Notes under the pieces: model-generated
Databases searched by the model: none
What the model was told of the DNA's origin: nothing
The model's input: the letters and a program-made list of their open reading frames with translations, nothing else
Position numbers and translations under genes: made by a program
Source of the DNA: Rugalucina vietnamica
Lineage: Eukaryota > Mollusca > Bivalvia > Lucinida > Lucinidae
NCBI GenBank assembly: GCA_964017185.1
Contig: OZ024875.1
Coordinates: 29,583,456 to 29,647,455, forward strand
DNA length: 64,000 nucleotides
Direction: 5' to 3'
Shown: one piece after another, positions 1 through 11,184 of the stretch
Position numbering within the stretch: the stretch's first letter is position 1
Layout: each line of letters begins with the position of its first letter

Positions 1-540
1 ACCTATTGCCTTACACTATAAAAATGGACCATTCATGCAAAATGAAGGGGCTGTTTTGAATTAGCAATTTTGCCCATGGTTCCAGATCATGCAGGTCTGT
101 TACAGTGGCAAAAGCTGGCTAGAGTCTCAAATGTTGGGCTTTCGAAAATAAAGACAGTATCTGGACAAACATCATTCGAAATAAGGGCATGTTTGTGCAA
201 TTTTTCATAAGCTTTTTTGAAACAATTACACTTCAACCTCATTATAATTTTCAATATAACAGGTCCATGTCATTGATCCCAATTCATAAATTTGCAATGT
301 CAATAGTAATTAACCTCATTATAACAAGGTTTCACTTACAACAAGGTCTGCTTCTATGGACCCTAAAGATAGCTTTATAATGAGGTTGACCTGTATGATA
401 ATTGATTTATTTTTTGGTTGTCTCATTCTCTTGTTTATTCTCTTGATTTATGACATACATTCCAAACATTCCAGTCCAGTGGTCATTGTATTATCATTAC
501 GAAAACTTGCCCATGCAATAAACAGGGATTTTTTTAGCTT
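1..540. other. No feature seen
   Basis: AT-rich; two short frames of ~63 residues have no coding character. CCTCATTATAA occurs three times (ordinary low-complexity recurrence). Confidence 0.5.
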
Positions 541-547
541 TAAAAAT

Positions 548-772
548 TGAAAATTTTCAGCTGAAAAATTTTGATATTTTTCTTATTTTTGCTCAAAACA
601 TAGATTGTGTGTACACGTTAGAACCGCCTCGCCGAGGCGGTTCTAACGAGTACCCACAATCTCTGTTTTGGAGCAAAAATAAGAAAAATAGGTATACCCC
701 TGCAAACCCCAGTTTTGCTATATAAAAGTGGGGTTCAAGGGGGTATACATTGCACGGACATGTTTTCCTGAT
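548..772. mobile_element. Snap-back MITE family A, copy 1
   Basis: Palindromic core ACCGCCTCG/CGAGGCGGT, arms with TACCCACAATC and GAGCAAAAATAAGAAAAAT, and the right end CACGGACATGTTTTCCTGAT. The left arm is shortened and starts TGAAAATTTTCAG. Confidence 0.65.
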
Positions 773-1100
773 GTATAATCATAGATCTTCTTATGGGTGA
801 TTATATTTGATTGAATGACATAATATTTTTATTTTACAGGGTTTTTATGCTCAAATGAAAATTACTCCTAGATCTCTTTAATTTGATTTAAGCAGTGGCA
901 ACTCATCTCCTCTGATACAAAGTGCAATGGAAGCAAAATTTGCAAGACCTGTGAAAGGGTTATTCACATTTTCTGTTTAACATTTCTCAGAAGCCACAGG
1001 TAATTGAATGGTAAATCATGTTTGATGAATAGTCTCGTTATTGCCAAACCATAGTTTATTTAATAACAGTAAAAAAATAAATAGAAATCCATATTATATA

Positions 1101-1336
1101 TGAGCCTGTGCATGAGAAAACCAACAATTTGGGTTCCTACCAGGTCCGACACAAACCGGGCTGTACAATCACAGAAGATGGTAGAAGCTTGAAATTTCGG
1201 ATTGAAGAAGGAGAGGGGGTGTACTATCCCTGTAGCGAAAACAAAGGCGCTCATCAGCTTCGCGGTTACCGCGAAGCTGATCTGCGTCTTTGTTTTCACA
1301 TATGCAGATTGTTGGTTTTCCTATGCAGTGGTTCAT
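1101..1336. mobile_element. Palindromic MITE family B, copy 1
   Basis: Ends TGAGCC...CATGAGAAAACCAAC and the inverse GTTGGTTTTCC...GGTTCA, around a hairpin core CAGCTTCGCGGTTACCGCGA. TA flanks both ends. Internal CAGGTCCGACACAAACCGG and AGCTTGAAATTTCGGATT mark the family. Confidence 0.7.
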
Positions 1337-1440
1337 ATTATATTGTCAGAGTTTATTCTTTATTTTCTGTGATAAATTTATCTAAAACAATATTTATAGT
1401 CCATGAATCTCAACTTTTTGAGACCAGTTTGAATTCCAAT

Positions 1441-1650
1441 TGAGCCCCTGCATGAGAAAGCGAACAATTTGTGATAACGACCAGGTCCTGCACAAACTGG
1501 TCTGTACAGTCACAGATTAAGGCTAGGAAACTTAGATTTTGGATTTAAGAAGAAGAAGGATTGTGCTATCTGTATAGTGAAAACAAAGGCGCTCATCTGC
1601 GCCTTTGTTTTCGCAAATGCAAATTGTTGGTTTTCTCTTGCGGCGGCTCA
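1441..1650. mobile_element. Palindromic MITE family B, copy 2
   Basis: TGAGCCCCTGCATGAGAAA to GCGGCGGCTCA; the central hairpin is shortened to GGCGCTCATCTGCGCC. Confidence 0.65.
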
Positions 1651-1801
1651 TTTCATGTCATGAATTCCACTCTTTGTTATTGTTCCTTTTACATTTTCTC
1701 TAACAGAACTACCAAAGCAAAAAGTGTAGACCTCAGTCTGACTACTCTAATAGGTCTGACAAACTTATTTTGAGGCATATTTTGTGTTTTTTAAGCATTT
1801 T

Positions 1802-2808
1802 TAGCTCACCTGAGCCGAAGGCTCACAGGTGAGCTTATAGGATAGGCAGGCATCCGTCGTCCGTCGTCGTCATCGTCTGTCGTCGTCGTCGTCCGTCCAC
1901 AATTTCAAAGAAGAATATTTCTGAAGCTAGTAGGCCGATCTTGATCAAATTTAATGTGAACCATAATTGGGTTGGGGGATTGATGGCATTAGGTTTTGGA
2001 GCAGATTGTATCAAAATTGTGGTTTCCATGGCAACAGATAGGTCCCATAGACTTACAATGGGAAAAACTAAAAAAATCTTCTTCTATGAAACCACTAGGC
2101 CCACAGCTTTGATATTTGGTATGTAGCAATGGCTAATGGTCCTCTACATAAATTGTGCCATTCATGCCCCTGGGGTCAAATTTGGCCACGCCCCGGGGGT
2201 TGATAGTCTCCATAGACTTACTATGGGAAAAAAAATAAAAAATCTTCTTCTCTGAAACCACTAGGCCCACAGCTTTGATATTTGGTATGTAGCAATGGCT
2301 AATGGTCCTCTACATAAATTGTGCCATTCATGCCCCTGGGGTCAAATTTGGCCAGGCCCCAGAGGTTGATAGTCTCAATAGACTTGCTATGGGAAAAAAA
2401 TTAAAAAATCTTCTTCTCTGAAACCACAGGGCACACAGCTTTGATATTTTGTATGTGGCAATGGCTAATGGTCCTCTACATAAATTGTGCCAGCCATGCC
2501 CCTAGGGTCAAATTTGGCCACGCCCTGGGGGTAGATAGTCTCCATAGACTTACAATGGGAAAAACTAACAAAAATCTTCTCTGAAACCAAAAGGCCCAGA
2601 GCTTCTATATTTTGTATATAGCAATGTTTGGTAGTCCCCATTATAAATTGTGCCAGTCATGCCCCTGGGTCAAATTTGGCCATGCCCCGGGGGTCAATAG
2701 TGTCCATGCATAGACTTTCATTGGTCGATTCTCAATTAATTTAAATCTCATGAGCTTACAATGTGATAATCTCTCAGGTGAGCTACAGGACCAATGGTCC
2801 TCTAGTTG
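1802..2808. mobile_element. Second Helitron-like element with four ~166 bp repeats
   Basis: It has the same left end as the 34.6 kb element (AGCTCACCTGAGCCGAAGG) and the right end CTCAGGTGAGCTACAGGACC, followed by a hairpin (AGGACCAATGGTCCT) and CTAG. The core is four units with spacings 166, 166 and 163 bp, unrelated in sequence to the 160 bp units of the other element. No ORF. Confidence 0.65.
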
Positions 2809-2809
2809 C

Positions 2810-3490
2810 TTTATTGATTTGATTTATTGTATGTTTTTGGCTAGCAGCTATTTCAAACTGAATACTGTATAAATTTTGAATTCAGTCGGTGTTTGAAAGT
2901 ATGCTTGATACCAACCATTTCTGTGATGTTTATTGATATCTGTTAGTTGAGCAAGTCTCCATTTATAAGCTTCTTTATGAAAGTGTTAATTTTGAAATTT
3001 ATTCAAAGAAATTTACTTATTGTTATAAAGTGAGAATTTTGTTTACTGTGCCTATCAGTACTTACCTCCACAAAGGAAAAGGTGGGGTTATGGGATAATA
3101 TGACAAGAAAAAAAAAAGGGAATATCTATATTCTGTAAATATTTTATTGAATAATTATTGCATAAATACCTGTGTCACACGGTATTAACAGCCATATATT
3201 AATGAAAAGAAAGCCGTGTATTAATATTGCAATTCTCGTGAGCGCGTGCTGTTAATACATGGCTTTTACTTATGCCTGTTACAGGGCCTCGCGAAAATTT
3301 ACGTAATTGCGTAACATGCATTTGATTTAGCGTTATTTTGTGACGTCATGATGATGTTGAAGTTTGCCCAGAAAGCAACATTTTTAAAACGTCATTAACT
3401 AACTTAATTTTTCCGTGCCATTTTAGGTTCAAGAATTTTTGCAAAATCTGGACAATTTCTCCAAATTTTCGCATAAAATAGTTGTATAAT
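2810..3490. other. Non-coding; imperfect palindrome at 3165-3300
   Basis: CACGGTATTAACAGCC and GTGCTGTTAATACATGGC are loosely inverted around AGCCGTGTATTAATATTG; otherwise nothing. Confidence 0.4.
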
Positions 3491-3496
3491 GCAATA

Positions 3497-3645
3497 ATAA
3501 CGATCAAACATTTTCTTTCTGATGCATTAACATCTGCTGGGCCCGTCAGGAGAGTTGAAGCCCTTGCCTTTCAGGCTTGGGTTTCAACACCTCCCTCGGG
3601 GCCCAGCAGATGTTAATGCATAGAAAACTATGTTTGATCCCTATA
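3497..3645. repeat. Snap-back palindrome
   Basis: Arms GATGCATTAACATCTGCTGG and CCAGCAGATGTTAATGCATA meet around GAAGCCCTTGCC; flanks GATCAAACA and TGTTTGATC extend it. Confidence 0.7.
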
Positions 3646-3721
3646 TGCAATAAAGTTGCCAGGTTCTTGGACACTATGTTGATTTAAATTCCTGGTTCGA
3701 CAAAATAATTCTGTTCCTCTT

Positions 3722-4080
3722 TGAAGTGTGGTGGTCAAGGGCTTCAGACGCTAGCAGATTGATGTTGGGGGTTTGATACCCACTGGCACTGGGTTGTGTC
3801 CTTGTCTCCTACTAATCCCCTTACGTGGAGAAAAGTTTGATAGATGCATGACTGTTAACATTTTTCATGAATTATACATGTATTGTAAAGGAAAAGGGTT
3901 AGAAACATTTTAATCAAGGAGAGAAATGTAAAAAAATGCAGTTTTACATGAAGCCACTTGCCTTGGAAACAAGTGGCCACGATTAAGCCAAGGCTTGCTC
4001 CAAACATTAGAACAAGACATTAAACTGAGGTCCCATCTCAATATAACCTTTGCTGTTGGGTGGGGCCTATAACACTAACA
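3722..4080 (+). mobile_element. tRNA-derived SINE
   Basis: tRNA-like head TGTGGTGGTCAAGGGCTTCA with GGGTTTGATACCCACT (worn B-box), then a shared body ending CTGTTGGGTGGGGC. The tail part matches, inverted, 13330-13400. Confidence 0.45.
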
Positions 4081-4134
4081 TCATTACTGCCAACAAAATA
4101 ATAAAAAAAAACTTTGTAGTAAACAGAGAGTATA

Positions 4135-5177
4135 TACTCATCAAAAGAAGTTTTGCACCATTTAGATTTTTTTATATTTTTAAGTGACATTTTAACTAAC
4201 AAATTTATAACCTAGCTTTTTGAATTTGCACAGTCTGAAAGAGTTTGATAATGTGTTTGATAAGACTAAAAATCGTTGCGGAAACAATTTTAGGAAAAAT
4301 TGAAAATTCCCATTTTCTGTAAATGCTGAAAATTGGAAAATGGAAAAAATTCCACAGAAAATGCCACAGCATTAAAAACACATTTTTTGTTTCCAAATTT
4401 ACACACAAGAGCTCCAAAGCTAATGATTAAGCCTAAAAACAATTTTAAAAATCTCAAAATTTTAGTAAAAATTCATTTTTTGACAATTTTTTTTTTGCAA
4501 TTTTTGAGAAAAGATGATAAATATCAGAAAAAATGAGTAAAATCGAAATTCATTTCAATTTTGGATCACTATGAGATGTTTTGACACCAAAACCTGCCGC
4601 CTGTGTTCTTTCTGTTAAAGGCAATCTCGTCAATGATGCTGCATGAATACTTTTTTGATATGCAGCTTTTTAAAAATTCTGAATTTGGATGGATTGAAAA
4701 CCAGTACCTCCAGTTAAACATTAATGGGTGCTGCATGCTGTGTTTGAAAGAAAAACAACCCATTTTATTGGAGAGATGAGTTACTAAGCATTATCTTACA
4801 ATTTAATCAAAATCTCATAAATCGTTATTTTTGTTCAAAAATAGTGTTTTTGTCCAAAAAATTCAATTTTTAGTTTTTTGCTTTAAATGATTGTTTTCAG
4901 TATCTCGAATGTGGATGTGAAACGAATTCGGGTTTGGAAGCCCAAAAATAAAGATGTGGGCTTTTTACTGCATCCCAAATTTTGATGTTTTCAAAAACAT
5001 GCATTTTTGCACATTTTTATTTAATCTTTTTAAGAAAAAAATATTGACTTGTTATTCAGGAAGTCCAGAACTTTAAGATGGTATTAGTTTTAAAAGTTTG
5101 TTTGAAAAAAATCTATAAGAGCCATTTTTTTAAAATGAGAAAAATATTCACTCGTGCAAAACTTCTTTTGATGAGTA
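4135..5177. mobile_element. ~1.04 kb TIR element (copy 1), TA target duplication
   Basis: Inverted ends TACTCATCAAAAGAAGTTTT and its complement are flanked by TA on both sides (4133-4134, 5178-5179). It is homologous to 32678-33705. No transposase is present; the short frames inside are chance. Tc1/mariner-like by target site only. Confidence 0.75.
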
Positions 5178-5302
5178 TAGAATGATGAGATTTTCAGAAT
5201 TTGCATATTTTAAGAAGTTGGCTCTCTGTAAGTTTTAAAAACATCTTCAATCTTGGCATATACACAAAAATAAAAAAATCATATTTTTAAAAGGATAAAT
5301 TT

Positions 5303-5749
5303 GGTCATTTCATATGAAACTTATAAATCGAGCCTTCGGCGAGTTTATGAAATTTTATATGAATAAACTGGTACCCCGTTATCACCAAAAGTGACAACTG
5401 GCATAGGTAACTGTCTCCTTGGTTTTCATTGGCTTATTCAAAAAATCGATATTCCTGCCAAACCTAGCGTAACATAATTTCAAATATTACGCAAATCATT
5501 AAGACATTTTTTTCTTATTGTTTTTTTAGCCATAATTGTTATTTCATCATTCATTCTTTATTTAATCATCATTCCAAAGACTTACATTACGAAATATTAA
5601 ATTAACATAAGGAATTATGCAATTTAATCGAAATCTCGTGAAATCTCGCTGAAGTCTCACGGGCAGAATCCTGCCCGTTGTTTTCCATTAGCCTATACAT
5701 GTCCCTATATACGTATAGGGCAGGTACAAGTCAATTATATGAAATGACC
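5303..5749. mobile_element. TIR MITE, ~450 bp
   Basis: Ends GGTCATTTCATAT and its complement ATATGAAATGACC. Inside are small hairpins (GAGCCTTCGGC, CGGGCAGAATCCTGCCCG). Confidence 0.55.
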
Positions 5750-5956
5750 ACAGTCAAAGAAATAGCACTATATAAACTGTTTGTGATCCTTTTCCTGTTA
5801 TAAATAAGAGGGTTATTTATCTGTTATTCCTGGTTATGGAAATTGAAATTAAAAATTGTTGAAATCATCCCCAAGCGTTGTATTTCTTCACTAAACACAC
5901 CAATGGTAGAGTGACATACTCCGGAAGGTCTGAGTTCAAAACTTGCTTCCAGTGTA

Positions 5957-6112
5957 TGAGCCATGATGCGAGAAAACCTGTCTTTGGGGTTTCCAACCAG
6001 GTCCGACACAATCCGGCTAGACGCTTGAAATTTTGGATTTAAGTAGAAGAGGAATTGTACTATCCGAGTTGCGAAAACAAAGTCGCTGATCAGCTTCGCA
6101 GTAATGATCAAT
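5957..6112. mobile_element. Palindromic MITE family B, truncated copy
   Basis: Starts TGAGCCATGATGCGAGAAA and is lost just after CAGCTTCGCAGTAATGATC, so only one arm remains. Confidence 0.6.
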
Positions 6113-7129
6113 GACCCGCCTCATATAGTCTTAAAAGGGAGACTCTTAAAGCTTTCCATAGCTCTAGTTTTAAAAGTACCGCTGCTAAAATCCAACATGA
6201 CTAACAATGCTTGACAGGGATATAGACGCAAAAAGGTATACAATATCAAGAATTAAAGATGCAGAGCAAGTGCTTGTAAAAAGATCGCTTTAATACACTA
6301 AATTGTTGTAAAATTAAAAAAGAAAAATATATACTGTTAGGGCTAAACATACACTTTAGCATGACCTCTAGCTCTCTTTCCCAGATTCTTTCTGTGTAGC
6401 TTTCACATGCAGATCACTTTTGACAGGAATTTCTGTTTTTGCGTACTGCCAGAAAAATTGTCTCTTAAAATTCCTGAAAAATTGTATCATTGACAGTATA
6501 ACTCACCAACTCGAAAAAAGAATGCCCTGAAGCCATGAATTTCAAAAAATGTGATACAAGTTCAACTATACTGGTCAAAAAAAGTTAGGGATCAAACATT
6601 TAAGGATGTATTTTTCGGTCATTCGATAATTAATCGGGTTTTGAATTACATGATGGATTAGCAGTGTTATTGCACTTTCATATGCCACCAATTTTGAAAT
6701 TATGTCATTTGTTCTTTGCTTTGACATGCTTTCTTTCTAAATCAAAGAATGCTGAAGTTGTACTATGCTTTGGAAATATTTTTCAGGCCATTTTACTTTA
6801 GCACTATAAAATGGAATATGCTAAACTTTTGGTGAGGTGTATATAACATTTGCATATTTTGAGCAAAGTTTGAAAGTCAATGCCCTGACCTTTTAAGAAA
6901 TGCTCTGAGTCCCTGACCTTTAAGAAATGAATTATTTGGATGTCAAAGAAGAACAAACAAGAAATGTTATTTAATATCACCTTTATTCTTCATATTCTGA
7001 TAATAACAAATATCTAGATAACTTTTTATTGAGAAAAACATATGTCAATATGCACCAGGTTGACTGCACCAGATTCATCATTGACAAACCATGACTTTAA
7101 CACCCACACTTTATGATTCACCAAGACAT
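6113..7129. other. No feature seen
   Basis: AT-rich. ACTGGTCAAAAAAAGTTAGG at 6570 looks like a worn transposon end, but I find no partner. Confidence 0.4.
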
Positions 7130-7348
7130 GAGGCATGATAGAAGAAAACTAGGCTTATAACACCAGCGCTGACAAAAAACTTGCCCACACAGCCACAGAT
7201 GCAAGCTAGAAGCTTGAAATTTGGGATTCAACAAGAATGTGCTTCAGTATAACGAAAACAAAGGCCCTGATCATCTGAGCATTTACTGTACAGCTGATCT
7301 GTGCCTTTGTTTTCGCACAAGCAAAGACCGTTTTTCTCATGACTGGTC
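7130..7348. mobile_element. Palindromic MITE family B, degenerate copy
   Basis: Keeps AGAAGCTTGAAATTTGGGA, ACAAAGGCCCTGATCA and GCTGATCTGTGCCTTTGT, with worn ends. A second partial core follows to ~7450. Confidence 0.5.
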
Positions 7349-7625
7349 TCAGGATGTCTATGTCATGATAGAATCCACTTTTGCAATGAGGAAAGAAGGT
7401 GCATAGCAGCTTACAGTACAGTTGATCATGGCCTTTGTTTTTACAGTCACTATACAACAAAACAGTTTAAATATTCATGGTAAAACAATTTTTGTTTGGT
7501 CTAACATCCCCATTAGCAATTTTTCAGTCATGTCTGGCATGACACGCTACTGATTGAGCTATCAAGTTTTACCCTAAGAAGCAGCATGAAGTAAGCATGC
7601 ACTGTACATGTATTCTGCCAGTTCA

Positions 7626-7835
7626 AACTTGGTCGAGCGGTTAAGAGCGCTGTTTCTTAATCACTCGATCATCCACACTGGCCACATATGAGACAAGCCA
7701 TGTTCTGCTTGCAGTTGTGCCAGGTGGTTTTTCTCGGGGGTTCTCCAGTTTTTGCCCAGCTACTGATTGGTCCATCTCATATGAGCTGAAATAATCTTGA
7801 AAGGGACGTAAAAACCAAATTAAAAAAAAATAAAA
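7626..7835 (+). mobile_element. tRNA-derived SINE (Leu/Ser-like head)
   Basis: Head ACTTGGTCGAGCGGTTAAGA has a good A-box; the body has ATGTTCTGCTTGCAGTTGTG and the tail TTGAAAGGGACGTAAAAACC then an A-rich end. Confidence 0.5.
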
Positions 7836-8003
7836 ACTTGGTGGATCAAGTGGTCATATGAAAAGCTGGTGTTTTAATATGGACCGTTTCAGAATGACAG
7901 AAAAAATGTTGACTGTGACGTTACACCTCAAGACAAACTATTACACAAAATCAAACTATTGTAACAGGCTTATTTCATAATTGACACATCCTGATCAAAG
8001 ATA

Positions 8004-8232
8004 TGAGCTGCCTCATGAGAAAACCAACAATCTGTATATGCAAAAACAAAGACGCAGATCAGCTTTGCGGTAACCGTGAAGCTGATCTGAAAGCGCCTTT
8101 GTTTTCGCTATACAGTACCATTTCTAAATCCAAAATTTTCCAGCTTCTAGCCTGCTTCTGTGCTTGTACAGCCTGGTTTGTGTCAGACCTGGTCGGAAAC
8201 CCAAATTGTTGGTTTTCTCATGACTTGGCTCA
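8004..8232. mobile_element. Palindromic MITE family B, copy 5
   Basis: TGAGCTGCCTCATGAGAAAA to CTCATGACTTGGCTCA, with core CAGCTTTGCGGTAACCGTGA. TA flanks both ends (AGATA, TATTAA). Confidence 0.65.
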
Positions 8233-9127
8233 TATTAAAGCAATATGTAGGATGGTCTTTCATCAGTTGTTTAACTGTCAGGTGCTGTATCCATTTCAAA
8301 TATTTAGTCATTAGTTGGTACTTGATATTCATCGAAATTATAACTTGTTTTGAAACAGATGTGGTTTTAATTTCTATGTATCAAACAAAATAAAGTGGTG
8401 CAAATTCAGCTGCTTCCTGATAAAACCCGCTTTTCGCAAGTTGAAGAAACAAAGGAACTGATCAGGTTGTGCTAACTGGTTGGGTTTTCTTCTAAAACAG
8501 CTTTTAAGTTTACCATGGTATAAAAAGATTCAAGCTTAATCATGACCAGCACTGGGAGAATAACTGAATGGCCCAGGTAGGCAGTCAGCCAGTCTAAACC
8601 TAAGGTCTTATATGAACCATGTTTATCATTGGTCATCACTGGACATAGTGCTGCTTTAAACAGACAGCCAGGATCTGATCAAGTCGTCTGCTGAGATTTT
8701 CTTTGGTGCTAGTCAAACTGCTGGGATTCGTTCTGTCCCGCCTCTCAGTTGTTTTATCAGATCTCGGCATAAATGCACTAAATACATGTAAGATTGCAAC
8801 AAAGAGCATTCTAACTTGTACTAAAGGACATGTTAGGTTCAAATATACCAGCTGTGTTTCTAAAATACATTGCCAACATGTTAGTTTTGTCCTGTGCTGA
8901 CTGAATTTCAATCTGATTTTTGCACTTAGTACATAAACGTTGTAACAAAGCAACAAAGAACATTTAGACTATATATTTAAGGTCACAGTAAAGTTTGAAA
9001 TTTTGTACTTTCTTTCACATTTAATAACATCTTTGCCGTGTCGTGTGAAAATTTTCACGGTCCGACACAAACTTAGTTGTACAGGGATATGTGCCTGGAA
9101 GCTTGGAATTTGGGTCCTGTAGTTTTA
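8233..9127. other. No feature seen
   Basis: A 106-residue minus frame (8636-8956) overlaps plus frames and shows no recognisable domain or splice support; I do not call it. Confidence 0.4.
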
Positions 9128-9263
9128 CCATCAGGAAAACATGTCCGTGAAATGTATACCCCCTTGAACCTCGCTTTTATATAGCAAAACTGGGGTACTT
9201 AGGGGTATACCTATTTTTCTTATTTTTGCTCCAACACATAGATTGTGGGCGGTTCTAACTAGT
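9128..9263. mobile_element. Snap-back MITE family A, left arm split by TRIM 2
   Basis: Arm from ATCAGGAAAACATGTCCGTG to GGCGGTTCTAACTAGT. Its partner arm, TACCCACAATCTATG onward, is at 11309-11350 on the far side of the TRIM. Confidence 0.65.
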
Positions 9264-9320
9264 TCTTACTAATATGAAAATTCGTAACTAAGAAATGATG
9301 CATAGCTTGAAAAAAATCCC

Positions 9321-9393
9321 ACGTCCCAGATGGGATTCGAACCCGAATCGCCGGGGTAGAAATCCAGTGCTCTAACCACTGAGCCAAAGAGTC
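9321..9393 (-). other. tRNA-like segment in TRIM 2, left repeat (tRNA-Arg UCU-like)
   Basis: The minus strand reads GACTCTTTGGCTCAGTGG (A-box TGGCTCAGTGG), an anticodon-loop-like ATTTCTA, and GGGTTCGAATCCC (B-box). It resembles tRNA-Arg(UCU) but its acceptor and anticodon stems pair poorly, so I do not call it a functional tRNA gene. Confidence 0.6.
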
Positions 9394-9494
9394 GACTCCC
9401 TGACGCAGTATGTCAAAGATTGCACTTATATGATACATTGTATCGAATAGCTGTGCTATTTATAGAAGCTACGCATCATAGATCTCGAATGAAT

Positions 9495-10868
9495 GAGGGT
9501 CTGGATGGGGGGTCCTGGTATTCACTAATCACTAAAAATTTAGCCATTTATTCACTGTCATTAAAATTTTGGCTTATTCATTAAAATTAGCTCGATTATT
9601 CATTAAAATATGATAATTACTAGTCATGCCTTTTTCACCCAGCTAATATCCATAAACATATAGGTGTTCCCCACCTAAGGCATCCCTATCTCAAGCCACA
9701 AGGACTAGTTCTATGATATTAAATTGTAAACTGCTGAGTGCAACCTTGATAGTATTAACATCTTGAGAGAAGCATATAATACTCATTACTCTGCTAGACC
9801 ACAAAGCCTCATAGAAACTTTCCGAAATAGAATACCAATTGTTTTTAGCAAAGTATAATCCCCTCCACCTTAAATACTGAATACACCCTAAGTTTTACCC
9901 TGAATCTTTCTCTTCAGTTATGAATACCATGGTTATTTAAGAAAAAAATGAAACTTCAGGGGTAAAAGTTATGATAAAATGCCGTTGTTTTTATTTAAAC
10001 AAATTAGCATAGAAGTACTATGTGATGTATCATGGATTTGTGCTTGTGCCTGATTGTACAATACATTTTATTAATGTTTTAAATACCGAGCAAGCGAAGC
10101 GAGCGAGGAAAAAAAATATGTAGCTCCATATAAATAAGATAGACTTGCATTAACCTTAGTGCTGCCTTGTTTCTGTTTGCAAAAGACACTATAATTATGA
10201 TCTGTCATATAAAAAAGTGGGGTAATAGAATAAAAAAGAAAATAGATATACATAAGCAAACAAAACAGTGAAATAGTATCTGGCTCAGTAAACATCCAGA
10301 ATGATTTATTTTTCTCTGCCTTCAAATGCATGCACGGATCCAGAAAATTTTCTCAGGGGGTCCAAATTCCCCAGAGGGGGGGGGGGGGGGGGGGCGGGTC
10401 CGCAGCCCCTGCCCCCCCCCCCCCCCACCCCCCCCCCCTCTGGATCCGCCCATGAAATGAAGCATTTCTTTTTCAATTGATCCATGAGGTGAGCCCCTAC
10501 ATGCTTGGCTTCCAGACATATGTCTTTCCAAACATTCAAGGATTTCTGAAATATGAATACAACATTTGAACTTAATCGGGTCTCGGGGCGTCCAGATCCC
10601 AGGAAAAAATGAAATTCTGGAATGTCAGGGAGGCCATCTAAGACAATTCCATGGCCAAATTTTAGCATATTCATTATTCTTTAAAATGTTATTATTCACT
10701 ATTCATTATATTACTCTGCTATTCATTAAAAATTTACATTTATTCATTATTCTTTAGGACCTCATTATTCACTAATCATTAAAAATTTTGCTCTTTATTG
10801 AAATTATTCACACTCATTAAAACTTTTAGGCCATTATTCATTAATCATTATACCCCATCCAGACCCTC
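9495..10868. mobile_element. 1.37 kb TIR element inside TRIM 2
   Basis: Inverted ends GAGGGTCTGGATGGGG (9495-9510) and its complement (10853-10868), with ATGAAT duplicated on both sides (9489-9494, 10869-10874). The interior near the ends is full of degenerate ATTCATTAAAATTT repeats. It holds an inner G/C-homopolymer hairpin (10330-10455). No transposase. A 6 bp duplication does not point to one superfamily. Confidence 0.65.
10330..10455. repeat. Inverted repeat with long G and C homopolymers
   Basis: Ends ACGGATCCAGAAAA and its near-complement TCTGGATCCGCCCATG bracket a run of ~18 G followed by runs of ~15 and ~9 C. This is a foldback that could form a very stable hairpin. Frames here give spurious poly-Gly/Pro proteins. 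GGATCCAG-type ends are common in animal MITEs. Confidence 0.55.
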
Positions 10869-11111
10869 ATGAATGTGTGGTGCAATGGGACATAACACAC
10901 CCCCATTTCGAGGAAGTAATCATTTATGATTACGAGAATGTCATTATAATGATTAAATGACTCAAATGGTCCATCCCGGACGAGCCCCCATCTTCTTCTC
11001 CCTTCTTCCTGTTAAAGTTCTAAACCGGTGGCTCCAGCATTGTCGCACTGATAATCTTACGAATATGAAAATTCATAACTAAGAAGTGATGCATAGCTTG
11101 AAAAAAATCCC

Positions 11112-11184
11112 ACGTCCCAGATGGGATTCGAACCCGAATCGCCGGGGTAGAAATCCAATGCTCTAACCACTGAGCCACAGAGTC
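11112..11184 (-). other. tRNA-like segment in TRIM 2, right repeat
   Basis: Same segment as in the left repeat, nearly identical, with intact A-box and B-box (GGGTTCGAATCCC). Its presence in both terminal repeats shows it is part of the element and not a chance neighbour. Confidence 0.6.

Noticed and set aside
9321-9393. Functional tRNA-Arg gene
   Set aside because: A- and B-boxes are good, but acceptor and anticodon stems mispair, and the same segment recurs inside both terminal repeats of TRIM 2.
10306-10674. Gly/Pro-rich frames
   Set aside because: They read through G and C homopolymers of a hairpin; artefacts.
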